From Dolichospermum sp. DET69 (lineage in GTDB: Bacteria; Cyanobacteriota; Cyanobacteriia; Cyanobacteriales; Nostocaceae), in the NCBI GenBank assembly GCA_017355425.1, contig CP070233.1, forward strand, positions 4,071,501 through 4,135,500: a stretch of DNA of 64,000 nt, in the 5' to 3' direction. The position numbers were made by a program, and so were the translations under genes. This document shows positions 1 through 9,059 of this stretch, in pieces. The notes below the pieces were generated by a model. It was not told the DNA's origin. It saw only the letters and a program-made list of their open reading frames with translations, and made no database searches. The first letter of the stretch is position 1. Every line of letters starts with the position of its first letter.

Positions 1-906
1 CTTTTGGGGATATGTCTTGTAGCTGAATGGACTGCCCACAAATGGCAGCAAGCTATTCTTTGGCTAAGTACCGCAGGATTACTGATTTTATTGGTTACAG
101 CAATAATTTTACATGACTGGACGCGTGTAGGAATTTTGGTGATTGGCATTTTTTTAGAATCTCTATGGTTCCGACAATCGAATCATTGGACATCGAAGGA
201 GACACTCATAACTTTGGGTATTAATGCGTTTTCCGGGATGATCACGATCTCCCTTCAGGCATTTCTGTTTGCTGTATTGCTCAAAGAGTTTCCGTCAGGA
301 ACAGGTCATTGGGGATTAGTTGCCTTATCTACACCTTTGACGTTACAAATTGTTATTTACTTAATATTAGAAGATTTCAAACGGTATTGTTTTCACAGAT
401 TAGATCATTCTTCCGTGTTTTTTTGGCGGTTTCACAAAATACATCATGGAGTGACTGAACTCAACTGTATTACTGGCAGCCGTGACCATCCTGTTTTTAA
501 TCTAGGTCACCTCACCTCAGATATTGGGCTGGCCTATCTTCTGGGTGTTACCAATGAGGCGTTAGTGATTGGTCTGAGCATTCGTATGGTTTTTGGAGGT
601 ATTCTCCCGCATTTCAATGTGGACTTTCCCAATACGAAAAAGACCTTTCCTTGGTGGGCTTACCTGATTGCTACTCCCAACTTTCACGCTTGGCACCACA
701 CAGTTCATTGCCGCTATGATGCCAACCTCGCAGATGTTTTTCCCATCTGGGATGTCCTGTTTGGAACCTTTGAAATGCCCCGTGGGAGTTCTTGTGATTG
801 GCAGTTTGGCTTGAATGAGTCTGAACAAATTCCCCAATCAGTTGTCGGGCAACTTGTTTCTCCTTTTGGGACCAGTAACACTATTGCCCCAAACAACTCA
901 ATTTAA
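1..906 (+). CDS. Membrane fatty acid hydroxylase / sterol desaturase superfamily protein (5' end outside window)
   Basis: The frame is open to the window edge, so the true start is probably upstream; only a TTG at position 4 is available inside. The protein has hydrophobic segments in the first ~110 residues and further ones around residues 165-200. It carries the histidine clusters of the di-iron membrane hydroxylases: FHRLDH, FHKIHH and HAWHH. Members of this family hydroxylate or desaturate lipid-like substrates in the membrane using a di-iron centre. A PKS follows on the same strand after a 363-base gap that contains a MITE. By position I infer that it oxidises the polyketide or its acyl precursor. 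SxtD of saxitoxin clusters belongs to the same broad superfamily, but I cannot claim orthology. Confidence 0.8.
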   Translation, partial: LLGICLVAEWTAHKWQQAILWLSTAGLLILLVTAIILHDWTRVGILVIGIFLESLWFRQSNHWTSKETLITLGINAFSGMITISLQAFLFAVLLKEFPSGTGHWGLVALSTPLTLQIVIYLILEDFKRYCFHRLDHSSVFFWRFHKIHHGVTELNCITGSRDHPVFNLGHLTSDIGLAYLLGVTNEALVIGLSIRMVFGGILPHFNVDFPNTKKTFPWWAYLIATPNFHAWHHTVHCRYDANLADVFPIWDVLFGTFEMPRGSSCDWQFGLNESEQIPQSVVGQLVSPFGTSNTIAPNNSI

Positions 907-928
907 ATTTTCTCTGCACCAGAGTTAA

Positions 929-1118
929 TAGGACTTACGCACTATACAAATTAGACATGATATGCGTCAACGGAAATAATCATTTCCAGCTTTATTAGTA
1001 GGGTGCGTCAGATGGAAAAATATGGCGAGTGTGGTTAAATTATCGGGTCTGACGCACCCTACAAAAGACGAAAAACCGCAATCCATATTTAGTAAATGTT
1101 GTCAATGCGTAAGTCCTA
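929..1118. repeat. MITE-like palindromic element, 190 bp
   Basis: The element is bounded by a perfect 13-bp terminal inverted repeat, TAGGACTTACGCA and its complement. Inside it a second inverted repeat (GTAGGGTGCGTCAGA against TCTGACGCACCCTAC, about 998-1062) can fold. It has no coding capacity. It lies between the hydroxylase and the PKS and accounts for most of that gap. Its ends look like those of small non-autonomous transposable elements that are common in filamentous cyanobacteria. Confidence 0.75.
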
Positions 1119-1269
1119 GTTAAGTACCTGAGCAAAATTAATTTAACATCTTTAGAACAAACAAAAATCTCTGTATTTCTTATTTGTTACCTGTTCCCCT
1201 GTTCCCTCTCCCAAATATAAAATTTATTTTGCACGACTACTTACCAAGTTTTCTAGGAATTAAAGATCG

Positions 1270-4200
1270 ATGAGTCTTCTACCAAATAACGATTCACAAC
1301 AGCAGTTTAACGAATCAGATATTGCCATTGTGGGAATGTCATGCCGCTTTCCAGACGCAGAGAATATTGATGAGTTTTGGAAAAATCTGTCTAATGGGGT
1401 AGAATCAATTTCCTTTTTTTCTGATCAAGAGCTTGACTTTTTTGATCCCAGCCTGCTGAGTCATCCAAATTACGTCAAAGCTGGGGGTGTACTAGCCAAT
1501 ATTGACCTGTTTGATGCCGACTTCTTCAGCTACAGTGCCAAAGAAGCCGAGATTATCGACCCCCAGCAGCGAATTTTCTTGGAATGTGCCTGGGAAGCTC
1601 TGGAGAGTGCTGGCTATAACCCAGAAATTCGCAAAGAGTCAGTAGGGGTTTATGCAGGGTCAAGTCTGAGTACCTATTTAATCAATAATGTTTGTCCAAG
1701 TCGGGGGTTTTCACCCCAGCGACCATTTCTCAGCCATCGCCTGTTTAGAGCCGCCAGCGATTTACATATAGAACAGGGTAATGGCTCAGATCATTTACCC
1801 ATGAGGATTTCCTATAAATTGGGTTTAACAGGTCCGAGTGTAAATGTGCAAACCACCTGTTCTACTTCCTTGGTTGCGGTGCATTTAGCCTGTCAAAGTT
1901 TGCATTTCGGTGAATGTGATGTGGCATTAGCTGGAGGTATTTCCATATTTGTTCCCCATCGCATTGGCTATCTTTATCGAGAAGGCATGATTTTGTCGCC
2001 AGATGGACATTGTCGAGCGTTTGATGCTGATGCTCAAGGAACTGTTTTTGGGAATGGTGCCGGTGTTGTTGTTCTCAAATTACTGAGTAAAGCTCTTGCA
2101 GAAGGCGATACCATCCATGCTGTCATCAAAGGATCAGCAGTGAATAACGATGGGGCGCACAAAATGAGCTACACATCTCCGAGCATTCACGGACAGGTTG
2201 CGGCAATTTCGGAAGCCTTGGCGGTATCGGGAGTTGATGCCAGTACAGTCAGCTATGTAGAAGCCCACGGAACCGGAACTGCTCTGGGCGATCCCATTGA
2301 AATAACCGCTCTTACCCAAGCATTTCGCCAAAGTACAGAGGAGAACACAGACAAAAATGGATTCTGTGCCATCGGTTCAGTTAAAACCAATATTGGACAT
2401 TTAGATGACGCATCAGGGATTGCAGGACTGATTAAGACGGTGTTATCGCTCAAACATCATGCTATTCCCCCTAGCTTAAACTTTAGCCGACCGAATCCCA
2501 ATATTGACTTTGCGAATACACCCTTTTATGTAAATACCGATCTAGCAGAATGGAAGCGCGGCGAAATGCCCCGTCGTGCAGGGGTCAGTTCCTTTGGCAT
2601 GGGTGGTACGAATTGCCACATAGTTTTAGAAGAATCTCCTCAGACAAGAGCGCGATTACGTTCGCGGAGCGTCCCGGAGGGAACTAGCACTACTGCAAGC
2701 AGTTCGCACTCACTAGAACGAAAATTACATTTATTAACATTATCCGCCAAAACAGAGACAGCACTCAAAGAGTTAGCCCAAAGGTATGTGGATTATCTAG
2801 ATACCAATCTCGATGTGGATATAGGGAATATTTGCTTCACTGCTAATACAGGACGTAAACACTTTCATCACCGATTGGCTATAGTTGCTGACTCTAAAGC
2901 GAATGTGCTATCGCAATTGCAGGTATTTATTCAAAACGAGTATAAAAAGCAGAAATTAACGCGCCCCAAAGCTCATGTACTCAAAGCTGTGACTACCAAG
3001 AAAATTGGCTTTCTTTTCACTGGGCAAGGCTCGCAGTACATTAGTATGGGTCGTCAACTCTACGAGAGTGAGCCGACTTTTCGAGAAAACCTGGATCGCT
3101 GCAATCAGATTTTAAGTGAATATTTAGAGGTTTCTTTACTAGAAATACTATATTCAGACAATTTAGATAATTTAGAGAATCCTTCAGAATTAGATAACAC
3201 AGCCTACACACAACCTGCTCTCTTTGCACTAGAATATTCCTTAGCTCAGTTATGGAAATCCTGGGGTATTCACCCCGATGTGGTTATAGGTCACAGTGTT
3301 GGTGAGTACGTGGCAGCTTGCATTGCGGGAATTTTTAGCTTAGAGGACGGATTGAAGCTCATTGCCTACCGAAGTAGGTTGATGCAAGCATTACCCCAAA
3401 ATGGTGAGATGGTTGCAGTATTAGCTTCTGAGCAAGAAGTTCTGTCAATAATTCGTCCCTATAGTAAACAGGTGTCTTTGGCAGCAATCAATGGAACACA
3501 AAGTATTGTTATTTCTGGGCATCAGACAGCAATTCAAGCCACCTGTGCTATTTTTGAAACCCACGGGGTGAAAACCAAGAAACTCAGAGTTTCCCATGGG
3601 TTTCACTCACCCCTAATGGAGCCGATGCTGGCTGAATTTGAGCAGGTGGCTCGACAGGTACACTTTTCACCACCGCAGATTCCTTTAGTTAGCAATGTTA
3701 CAGGAGAAATAATCACAGATGCAATTACCACCCCAGAGTATTGGTGTCACCATATTCTTCAGCCTGTCAGATTTGCTCAAAGCATGGAAAGGCTAGTACA
3801 ACTGGGCGTTGAAGTATTTATAGAAATTGGTCCTAAACCCACTTTGTTGGGTATGGGTCGTCAGTGTTTCCCTGCTGATGATTCTAGATTGTGGCTACCT
3901 AGCTTACATCCAGAGCAAGGAAATTGGCAAACATTACTCACAAGTTTAGCAGAACTTTACCTACATGGTGTGACAATCAATTGGGAGGGCTTTGACCGAG
4001 ACTTCCCACGGCAACGGGTGGTTTTGCCCACCTATCCCTTCCAACGCCGTCAGTATTGGGTGGACGCTCCAGCTACACATCAAACGCCTGTTGGGTTGCC
4101 TTTGAACAATTTTAGTACACCCGATGGTTCGCACCATCCTTTACTCGGTGAGCCTTTATCCTTGGCTGGAACTAGCGAGTTACGTTTCCAGGGACAAATT

Positions 4201-7200
4201 AGCAAATATTTTCCGGTATGGTTAAGGGATCATCGTGTTTTTGAAACCACGATTTTGCCGGGAACTGCTTATTTGGATATGGCATTGGCAGCAGGAGCCA
4301 CGATTGCCCAATCCGGTCAAAGTTGTCGGCTAGAAGGAGTAACCATCCAGAAGGCGTTGGTTATTTCGGAGGCAGGCGAAACCAAGCCCCTACAGATGGT
4401 GTTGCAACCAGAAGACTCGACAACTTACGCCTTCCAAATTTTCAGCCCAGATCCGTCACCACCAAAAAACCAAGGACAACCGGCTTGGAACCTCCATGCA
4501 GCAGGCAAACTCTATTTGGAAAAGACAGAAACGCCTGCGACGGTGAATTTAAAGGAACTACAACACCAAATAACAGAAGAAATTTCCGTTGCTGAACTTT
4601 ATCACAAGTTTCAACAGCAGCAAATTGACTACGGTTTAAGTTTCCGGGCAGTGAAGCAAGTATGGCGGAATCAAGACAGAGCGCTGGGTTACATCGTCCT
4701 CCCGGAGTCTGTGGCACTAGACCTAGATAATTATCAGCTACATCCAGTATTATTAGATACTTGTTTACAAGTTTTAGATGCAACGCTTTTAGAAGAACAG
4801 GAAGAAACTTATGTTCCTGTCCTTTTCCAGGAGTTACGGTTTTTTGGTCAGCCTAGTGACCAGATGTGGTGTGATGCCAAATTGCATAAGCGTGAATCTG
4901 ATCGCTCAGAAACCCTTAATGCAGATATTAAGTTGTTCAGTCCTCAAGGACAACTCATTGCAGAGATGAATGGGCTGCAACTGAAACGGGTTCGCCGTCA
5001 AACGATGTTCGGCAAGAACCAGAATACTGAGCAGGATTGGCTCTACGAAGTGGAGTGGCGTGAGCAAAACCACAAGTCCATAACGATTGATAACTATCAC
5101 CCCCAACCTCGCCATTGGCTCATCTTTGCAGATAGTTCTCATATTGGTCAGGAGTTGGCTGCTCTGCTGCGTGATCAGGGTGAAATTTGCATTCTTGTCC
5201 TGCCTGGTCAGGACTATGAAGCAATCTCCGCCCACGAGTACCACCTCAATCCTGCTGCCCCTGAACATTTTCAGCAACTGTTGGTATCTCTACCGTTGAT
5301 TGAGGGAATCGTTCACGCTTGGGGCTGGGAACAGCCAGAAACCCTAACACCAGAGATCCTTGAGCAAAGGGCTTTGCTAAGTTGTGGCAGCGTGTTGCAC
5401 TTGGTGCAAACCTTGGCAAAAAGCAATATATTTGTACCGCCGCTGTGGATAATCACTAAAGGTGGACAGGCGATCCAAGAACATTCGGTGCAGGCGTTAA
5501 TACCTTCCCTAGTGTGGGGGATGGGTAAAACAATTGCCTTAGAGCATCCAGCTATGCGAGTAATTCGGATCGATTTAGATCCGGGGGTAACAACTACTGA
5601 GTCGGCTCAATCTGTGTTCGCGGAAGTATTTCCTCCTCTGTCAGCAGATACTATGGAAGACCAAATTGCCTTCCGTAACCAAGTCCGCTATGTTGCCAGA
5701 TTGGTTCGCTGCCAAAGCTCCAATGCGTTAGGCGGGCAAACGGCATTGGCAATTCCTGAAAATCAGCCCTTTCGATTGGCGATCGCCAATCGAGGAACAC
5801 CAGATAACCTGCAACTACAAGCCACTAACCGCCAACAAATTGCAGACGGGGAAGTGGAAATAAGAGTTTACTCCGCAGGACTTAACTTTATTGATGTCTT
5901 GAATGTCTTGGGACTCTATCCCGGTGAACCGCCCCTGGGGATTGAATGTGCAGGTGAGATCGTTGCCATTGGTGCAGGAGTAACTGGGTTAAAGATTGGG
6001 GATGCAGTGATAGCGATAGCCAGCGGCAGCTTCAGTCAATATGTGACAGTGGATGCTAACTTAGTCGTGCTAAAGCCAACTACCCTCACCTTTGAGGAAG
6101 CTGCCACAATCCCAGAGTCTTTTTTAACAGCATACTGGAGTCTGCATCACTTAGCCAAGATTGCTCCTGGTGATCGGGTACTAATTCATGCTGCTGCTGG
6201 CGGGGTAGGTCAAGCTGCTGTGCAGTTGGCACTTCTAGCAGGTGCAGAGGTCTTTGCTACTGCTAGTCCCAGCAAATGGGCTGTTCTGGAAGCGATGGGG
6301 GTCAAGGTGGTGATGAACTCTCGCACCCTGGATTTTGCCGAGGAGATCATAGCACTCACTCAAGAGCAGGGAGTTGATATTATCCTCAATTCACTCACAG
6401 GAGAGGGTTTCATTGCCAGTAGTTTGAGTGTACTTGCCGAAAATGGGCGCTTTCTGGAACTCGCCAAGCGCGATATCTGGAGTCCTGAGCAAATGACGCA
6501 TTTACGACCAGATGTGTCCTACTTCAAGATAGATACTACCAAAGCTTGCCAAGAGGAAGCACCAGCAATCCAGTTGATGCTGCGCCATCTTGTGCAGCAG
6601 TTTGAGAACCATGACTTAAAACCGCTGGCGAAAACCGTCTTCCCCATCCAGTCTGCGGTAACTGCGTTTCGCTATATGCAACAAGCAAAACACATCGGTA
6701 AGATTGTTTTAACTTTGCCAGCATCAGCTTTGGTGCAAGGCGATGGCAGCTATCTGATCACGGGTGGCTTCGGAGGATTAGGATTGCTGGTTGCTCGTTG
6801 GTTGGTAGAACAGGGCGCACGTTATCTTATTTTGATGGGACGTAGTGATATTCCAGCAGCAATCGCTCCTCAAATCAGTGAGATGGAGCAAGCGGGAGCT
6901 ACTGTGATCACTATTCAGGCTGATGTGTCTAATTTATTAGAAGCTACAGCAGTATTTTCCCATTTGACTAAAACTGCTCCGCCGTTGCGAGGCATTATTC
7001 ATGCCGCCGGTGTCTTGGATGATGGGGTACTGCAACAACAAACCTGGCAACGCTTTATACAGGTTATGGCTCCTAAGGTGCAAGGGGCTTGGAATCTCCA
7101 CACCTTAACTAAGAACCAACCGTTAGATTTCTTCGTGCTGTTTTCTTCCAGTGCATCCTTGCTAGGCACAGCAGGACAAGCCAACTATGGGGCGGCAAAT

Positions 7201-8742
7201 GCTTTTCTCGATGCCCTAGCATCCTACAGACGCAGACAAGGGCTATCTGGCTTAAGTATTAATTGGGGTCCGTGGGCAGAAGTGGGAATGACCGCAAAAC
7301 TGCAACTGGGCGATCGCCTCCGCCAAAAAGGCGAAGATAGTATCCCCCCCCAACAAGGTTTGCAAATCCTGGGGAAGCTCCTACAGCAGCTACCCGTGCA
7401 GGTAGGAGTCATGCCGATGAACTGGGAACGTTTCCTAGAAAGACAACAGACGCTCACTCCCTTTTTCAGCGAGTTGTACGATCCCTTAGCACAGAGGGTT
7501 GGGCAGTTATCTGCCATTGAGTTTCGTAAACACCTAGAAACCCTACCTCTTGAGGAACGTAAGGCAGCTTTGAAAACTCATGTGTGTACCCAAGCGGCAA
7601 AAATTCTCGGTATCGGGACTCCACAGCAAGTGCCTACGGACCAACGGCTGGTGGATTTAGGACTGGACTCCCTGATGGCAATTGAATTTTTGAGTTTGGT
7701 GCAATCGAGTATGGGAACTTCGTTAAGTTCTGTGTTGTTGTTTAATTATCCCACTGTAGATGCACTGGTTGATTATTTGTGCCAACAATTTGTTGCTCCT
7801 GAAGATGCTGATAGCCTTCCCCAGGCTAATGGGAAGGGCAGTCATGGGGCTTTGCAGGTGACAAATAATAGGGTTAACACTCAACATCACTCTACGATCA
7901 TTGCTATTCAGCCCCAGGGGACAAAAATACCTTTGTTCTGTGTAGCTGGCATTTTGGGAAGTGTGTTTGATTTCTATGGCTTGGCACGCCACATTGGTGC
8001 AGATCAACCCTTCTACGGATTGCGATCGCTGGGGCTAATGGTTGGGGAGCAAGCCTTAACTCCCATGGCTGATATTGCGGCTTACCATATTAAGGCGATC
8101 CAAGAAATTCAACCGCAAGGCCCCTACCAATTGGCTGGGCATTCGTTTGGAGGAAAAGTCGCTTTTGAGATTGCTCAACAACTTAGCCATCAAGGACAGG
8201 AAGTATCTTTACTGGCGATCATGGATATTCCTGCGGTACTTGCAGGAAGCGATCGCGCGATCGCAACTTGGGATGATGTACAGTACATCACGAAATTGGC
8301 AGAAATTTATGGAGGTGCTAGTGGTAAGCAATTAGAGACTTCCCCAGAGATTTTGTCCAAGTTAGATACAGAGGCTCAACTAAAGCTGTTATTAGAGCAA
8401 GTACAAACAACTGGTCAGAAACTAACTCTACCTGAATTGCAACAGATTTTCTCCGTTTATCGCGCCAACATGATTGCAGATACAGCCTATGTCCCGCAGC
8501 CTACGGACATTCCTATTACCCTCTTCAGAGGCAAGGAAATGGGGCAGCTCGATTTTCTCCCCGATGCTGCTACAACCCAAACAGATCCCACTTGGGGTTG
8601 GCATCAGGTTTCTACTCAACCCATCCAGCTTCATCTTGTCCCTGGCAATCATTTCACAATGGTAAAAGAACCAGATGTGCAAGTTCTGGCTCAAAAACTC
8701 AAGACTATTCTGGCATTAAAGATTGCTGACGGTAAGGTTTAG
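1270..8742 (+). CDS. Type I modular reducing polyketide synthase, KS-AT-DH-ER-KR-ACP-TE
   Basis: This is a complete 2490-residue single-module PKS. Visible domains are KS (~15-440; active Cys197 in TTCSTS, His333 in EAHGTGT, GHLD histidine ~375), AT (~580-885; Ser676 in GHSVGE, with GFHS suggesting malonyl-CoA), DH (~955-1240; DHRVFETTILPG and LDTCLQ), a structural sub-domain (~1290-1500), ER (~1530-1830; HAAAGGVGQ), KR (~1835-2015; GGFGGLG, LDD motif of B-type KRs, SSSASLLG and the Tyr in GQANYGAAN), ACP (Ser2134 in LGLDSLM) and a thioesterase (~2240-2480; Ser2292 in GHSFGG, His in GNHF). The full reductive loop predicts a saturated beta-carbon and the TE predicts hydrolytic or cyclising release. 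Whether it acts once or iteratively cannot be read from sequence. It is probably the core enzyme of the cluster. An odd arginine/serine-rich KS-AT linker is derived from a DNA repeat. Confidence 0.95.
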   Translation: MSLLPNNDSQQQFNESDIAIVGMSCRFPDAENIDEFWKNLSNGVESISFFSDQELDFFDPSLLSHPNYVKAGGVLANIDLFDADFFSYSAKEAEIIDPQQRIFLECAWEALESAGYNPEIRKESVGVYAGSSLSTYLINNVCPSRGFSPQRPFLSHRLFRAASDLHIEQGNGSDHLPMRISYKLGLTGPSVNVQTTCSTSLVAVHLACQSLHFGECDVALAGGISIFVPHRIGYLYREGMILSPDGHCRAFDADAQGTVFGNGAGVVVLKLLSKALAEGDTIHAVIKGSAVNNDGAHKMSYTSPSIHGQVAAISEALAVSGVDASTVSYVEAHGTGTALGDPIEITALTQAFRQSTEENTDKNGFCAIGSVKTNIGHLDDASGIAGLIKTVLSLKHHAIPPSLNFSRPNPNIDFANTPFYVNTDLAEWKRGEMPRRAGVSSFGMGGTNCHIVLEESPQTRARLRSRSVPEGTSTTASSSHSLERKLHLLTLSAKTETALKELAQRYVDYLDTNLDVDIGNICFTANTGRKHFHHRLAIVADSKANVLSQLQVFIQNEYKKQKLTRPKAHVLKAVTTKKIGFLFTGQGSQYISMGRQLYESEPTFRENLDRCNQILSEYLEVSLLEILYSDNLDNLENPSELDNTAYTQPALFALEYSLAQLWKSWGIHPDVVIGHSVGEYVAACIAGIFSLEDGLKLIAYRSRLMQALPQNGEMVAVLASEQEVLSIIRPYSKQVSLAAINGTQSIVISGHQTAIQATCAIFETHGVKTKKLRVSHGFHSPLMEPMLAEFEQVARQVHFSPPQIPLVSNVTGEIITDAITTPEYWCHHILQPVRFAQSMERLVQLGVEVFIEIGPKPTLLGMGRQCFPADDSRLWLPSLHPEQGNWQTLLTSLAELYLHGVTINWEGFDRDFPRQRVVLPTYPFQRRQYWVDAPATHQTPVGLPLNNFSTPDGSHHPLLGEPLSLAGTSELRFQGQISKYFPVWLRDHRVFETTILPGTAYLDMALAAGATIAQSGQSCRLEGVTIQKALVISEAGETKPLQMVLQPEDSTTYAFQIFSPDPSPPKNQGQPAWNLHAAGKLYLEKTETPATVNLKELQHQITEEISVAELYHKFQQQQIDYGLSFRAVKQVWRNQDRALGYIVLPESVALDLDNYQLHPVLLDTCLQVLDATLLEEQEETYVPVLFQELRFFGQPSDQMWCDAKLHKRESDRSETLNADIKLFSPQGQLIAEMNGLQLKRVRRQTMFGKNQNTEQDWLYEVEWREQNHKSITIDNYHPQPRHWLIFADSSHIGQELAALLRDQGEICILVLPGQDYEAISAHEYHLNPAAPEHFQQLLVSLPLIEGIVHAWGWEQPETLTPEILEQRALLSCGSVLHLVQTLAKSNIFVPPLWIITKGGQAIQEHSVQALIPSLVWGMGKTIALEHPAMRVIRIDLDPGVTTTESAQSVFAEVFPPLSADTMEDQIAFRNQVRYVARLVRCQSSNALGGQTALAIPENQPFRLAIANRGTPDNLQLQATNRQQIADGEVEIRVYSAGLNFIDVLNVLGLYPGEPPLGIECAGEIVAIGAGVTGLKIGDAVIAIASGSFSQYVTVDANLVVLKPTTLTFEEAATIPESFLTAYWSLHHLAKIAPGDRVLIHAAAGGVGQAAVQLALLAGAEVFATASPSKWAVLEAMGVKVVMNSRTLDFAEEIIALTQEQGVDIILNSLTGEGFIASSLSVLAENGRFLELAKRDIWSPEQMTHLRPDVSYFKIDTTKACQEEAPAIQLMLRHLVQQFENHDLKPLAKTVFPIQSAVTAFRYMQQAKHIGKIVLTLPASALVQGDGSYLITGGFGGLGLLVARWLVEQGARYLILMGRSDIPAAIAPQISEMEQAGATVITIQADVSNLLEATAVFSHLTKTAPPLRGIIHAAGVLDDGVLQQQTWQRFIQVMAPKVQGAWNLHTLTKNQPLDFFVLFSSSASLLGTAGQANYGAANAFLDALASYRRRQGLSGLSINWGPWAEVGMTAKLQLGDRLRQKGEDSIPPQQGLQILGKLLQQLPVQVGVMPMNWERFLERQQTLTPFFSELYDPLAQRVGQLSAIEFRKHLETLPLEERKAALKTHVCTQAAKILGIGTPQQVPTDQRLVDLGLDSLMAIEFLSLVQSSMGTSLSSVLLFNYPTVDALVDYLCQQFVAPEDADSLPQANGKGSHGALQVTNNRVNTQHHSTIIAIQPQGTKIPLFCVAGILGSVFDFYGLARHIGADQPFYGLRSLGLMVGEQALTPMADIAAYHIKAIQEIQPQGPYQLAGHSFGGKVAFEIAQQLSHQGQEVSLLAIMDIPAVLAGSDRAIATWDDVQYITKLAEIYGGASGKQLETSPEILSKLDTEAQLKLLLEQVQTTGQKLTLPELQQIFSVYRANMIADTAYVPQPTDIPITLFRGKEMGQLDFLPDAATTQTDPTWGWHQVSTQPIQLHLVPGNHFTMVKEPDVQVLAQKLKTILALKIADGKV
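2650..2682. repeat. Short palindromic repeat carried in frame inside the PKS linker
   Basis: The segment contains TTCGCGGAGCGTCCCGGAGG, a type of small interspersed repeat found between genes in many filamentous cyanobacteria. Here it is translated as part of the linker after the KS domain (around residues 461-471, RARLRSRSVPEG) and does not break the frame. It falls between domains, where extra residues are tolerated. Confidence 0.5.
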
Positions 8743-8764
8743 ATTCAAGTTAATAGACCTATTT

Positions 8765-8795
8765 GTGACTTGAATCATAAAATGCTTCAAGTCAC
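8765..8795 (+). terminator. Hairpin after the PKS gene
   Basis: A 9-bp perfect stem, GTGACTTGA paired with TCAAGTCAC, begins 22 bases after the PKS stop codon with a 13-base loop. There is no clear T tract, so termination is likely but not certain; it could also be a transcript-stabilising hairpin. Confidence 0.5.
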
Positions 8796-8797
8796 AC

Positions 8798-8927
8798 TAA
8801 GTAGGTTAGCATTAAAAATTGTCGTTATGGCAAGGCAAGAGGCAAGAGGCAAAAGGCAAGAGTGAAGAGGGTTTGGGCGATTTTACTTTTCTTTACACAG
8901 ATTGGTTTTATTGTGTTCACCTACTTA
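8798..8927. repeat. 130-bp MITE, copy 1
   Basis: The element has TAAGTAGGT terminal inverted repeats and no ORF. The same 130-bp element occurs in the opposite orientation at 59682-59811, with the same length and the shared internal segment AAAGGCAAGAGTGAAGAGG. The internal part (8832-8862) is a purine-rich repeat of GGCAAGA units. Confidence 0.75.
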
Positions 8928-9059
8928 TTTGCAAAAGTCTAATACCAATTTTATGTGAGGCTGCACAGTCTAGCCAAATAGATTGATCCCTCTTTATCTG
9001 TGTTTATCTGTGTTCATCTGCGGTCGATTATTCTTGATATTTTATTCGCTGTATTGATA

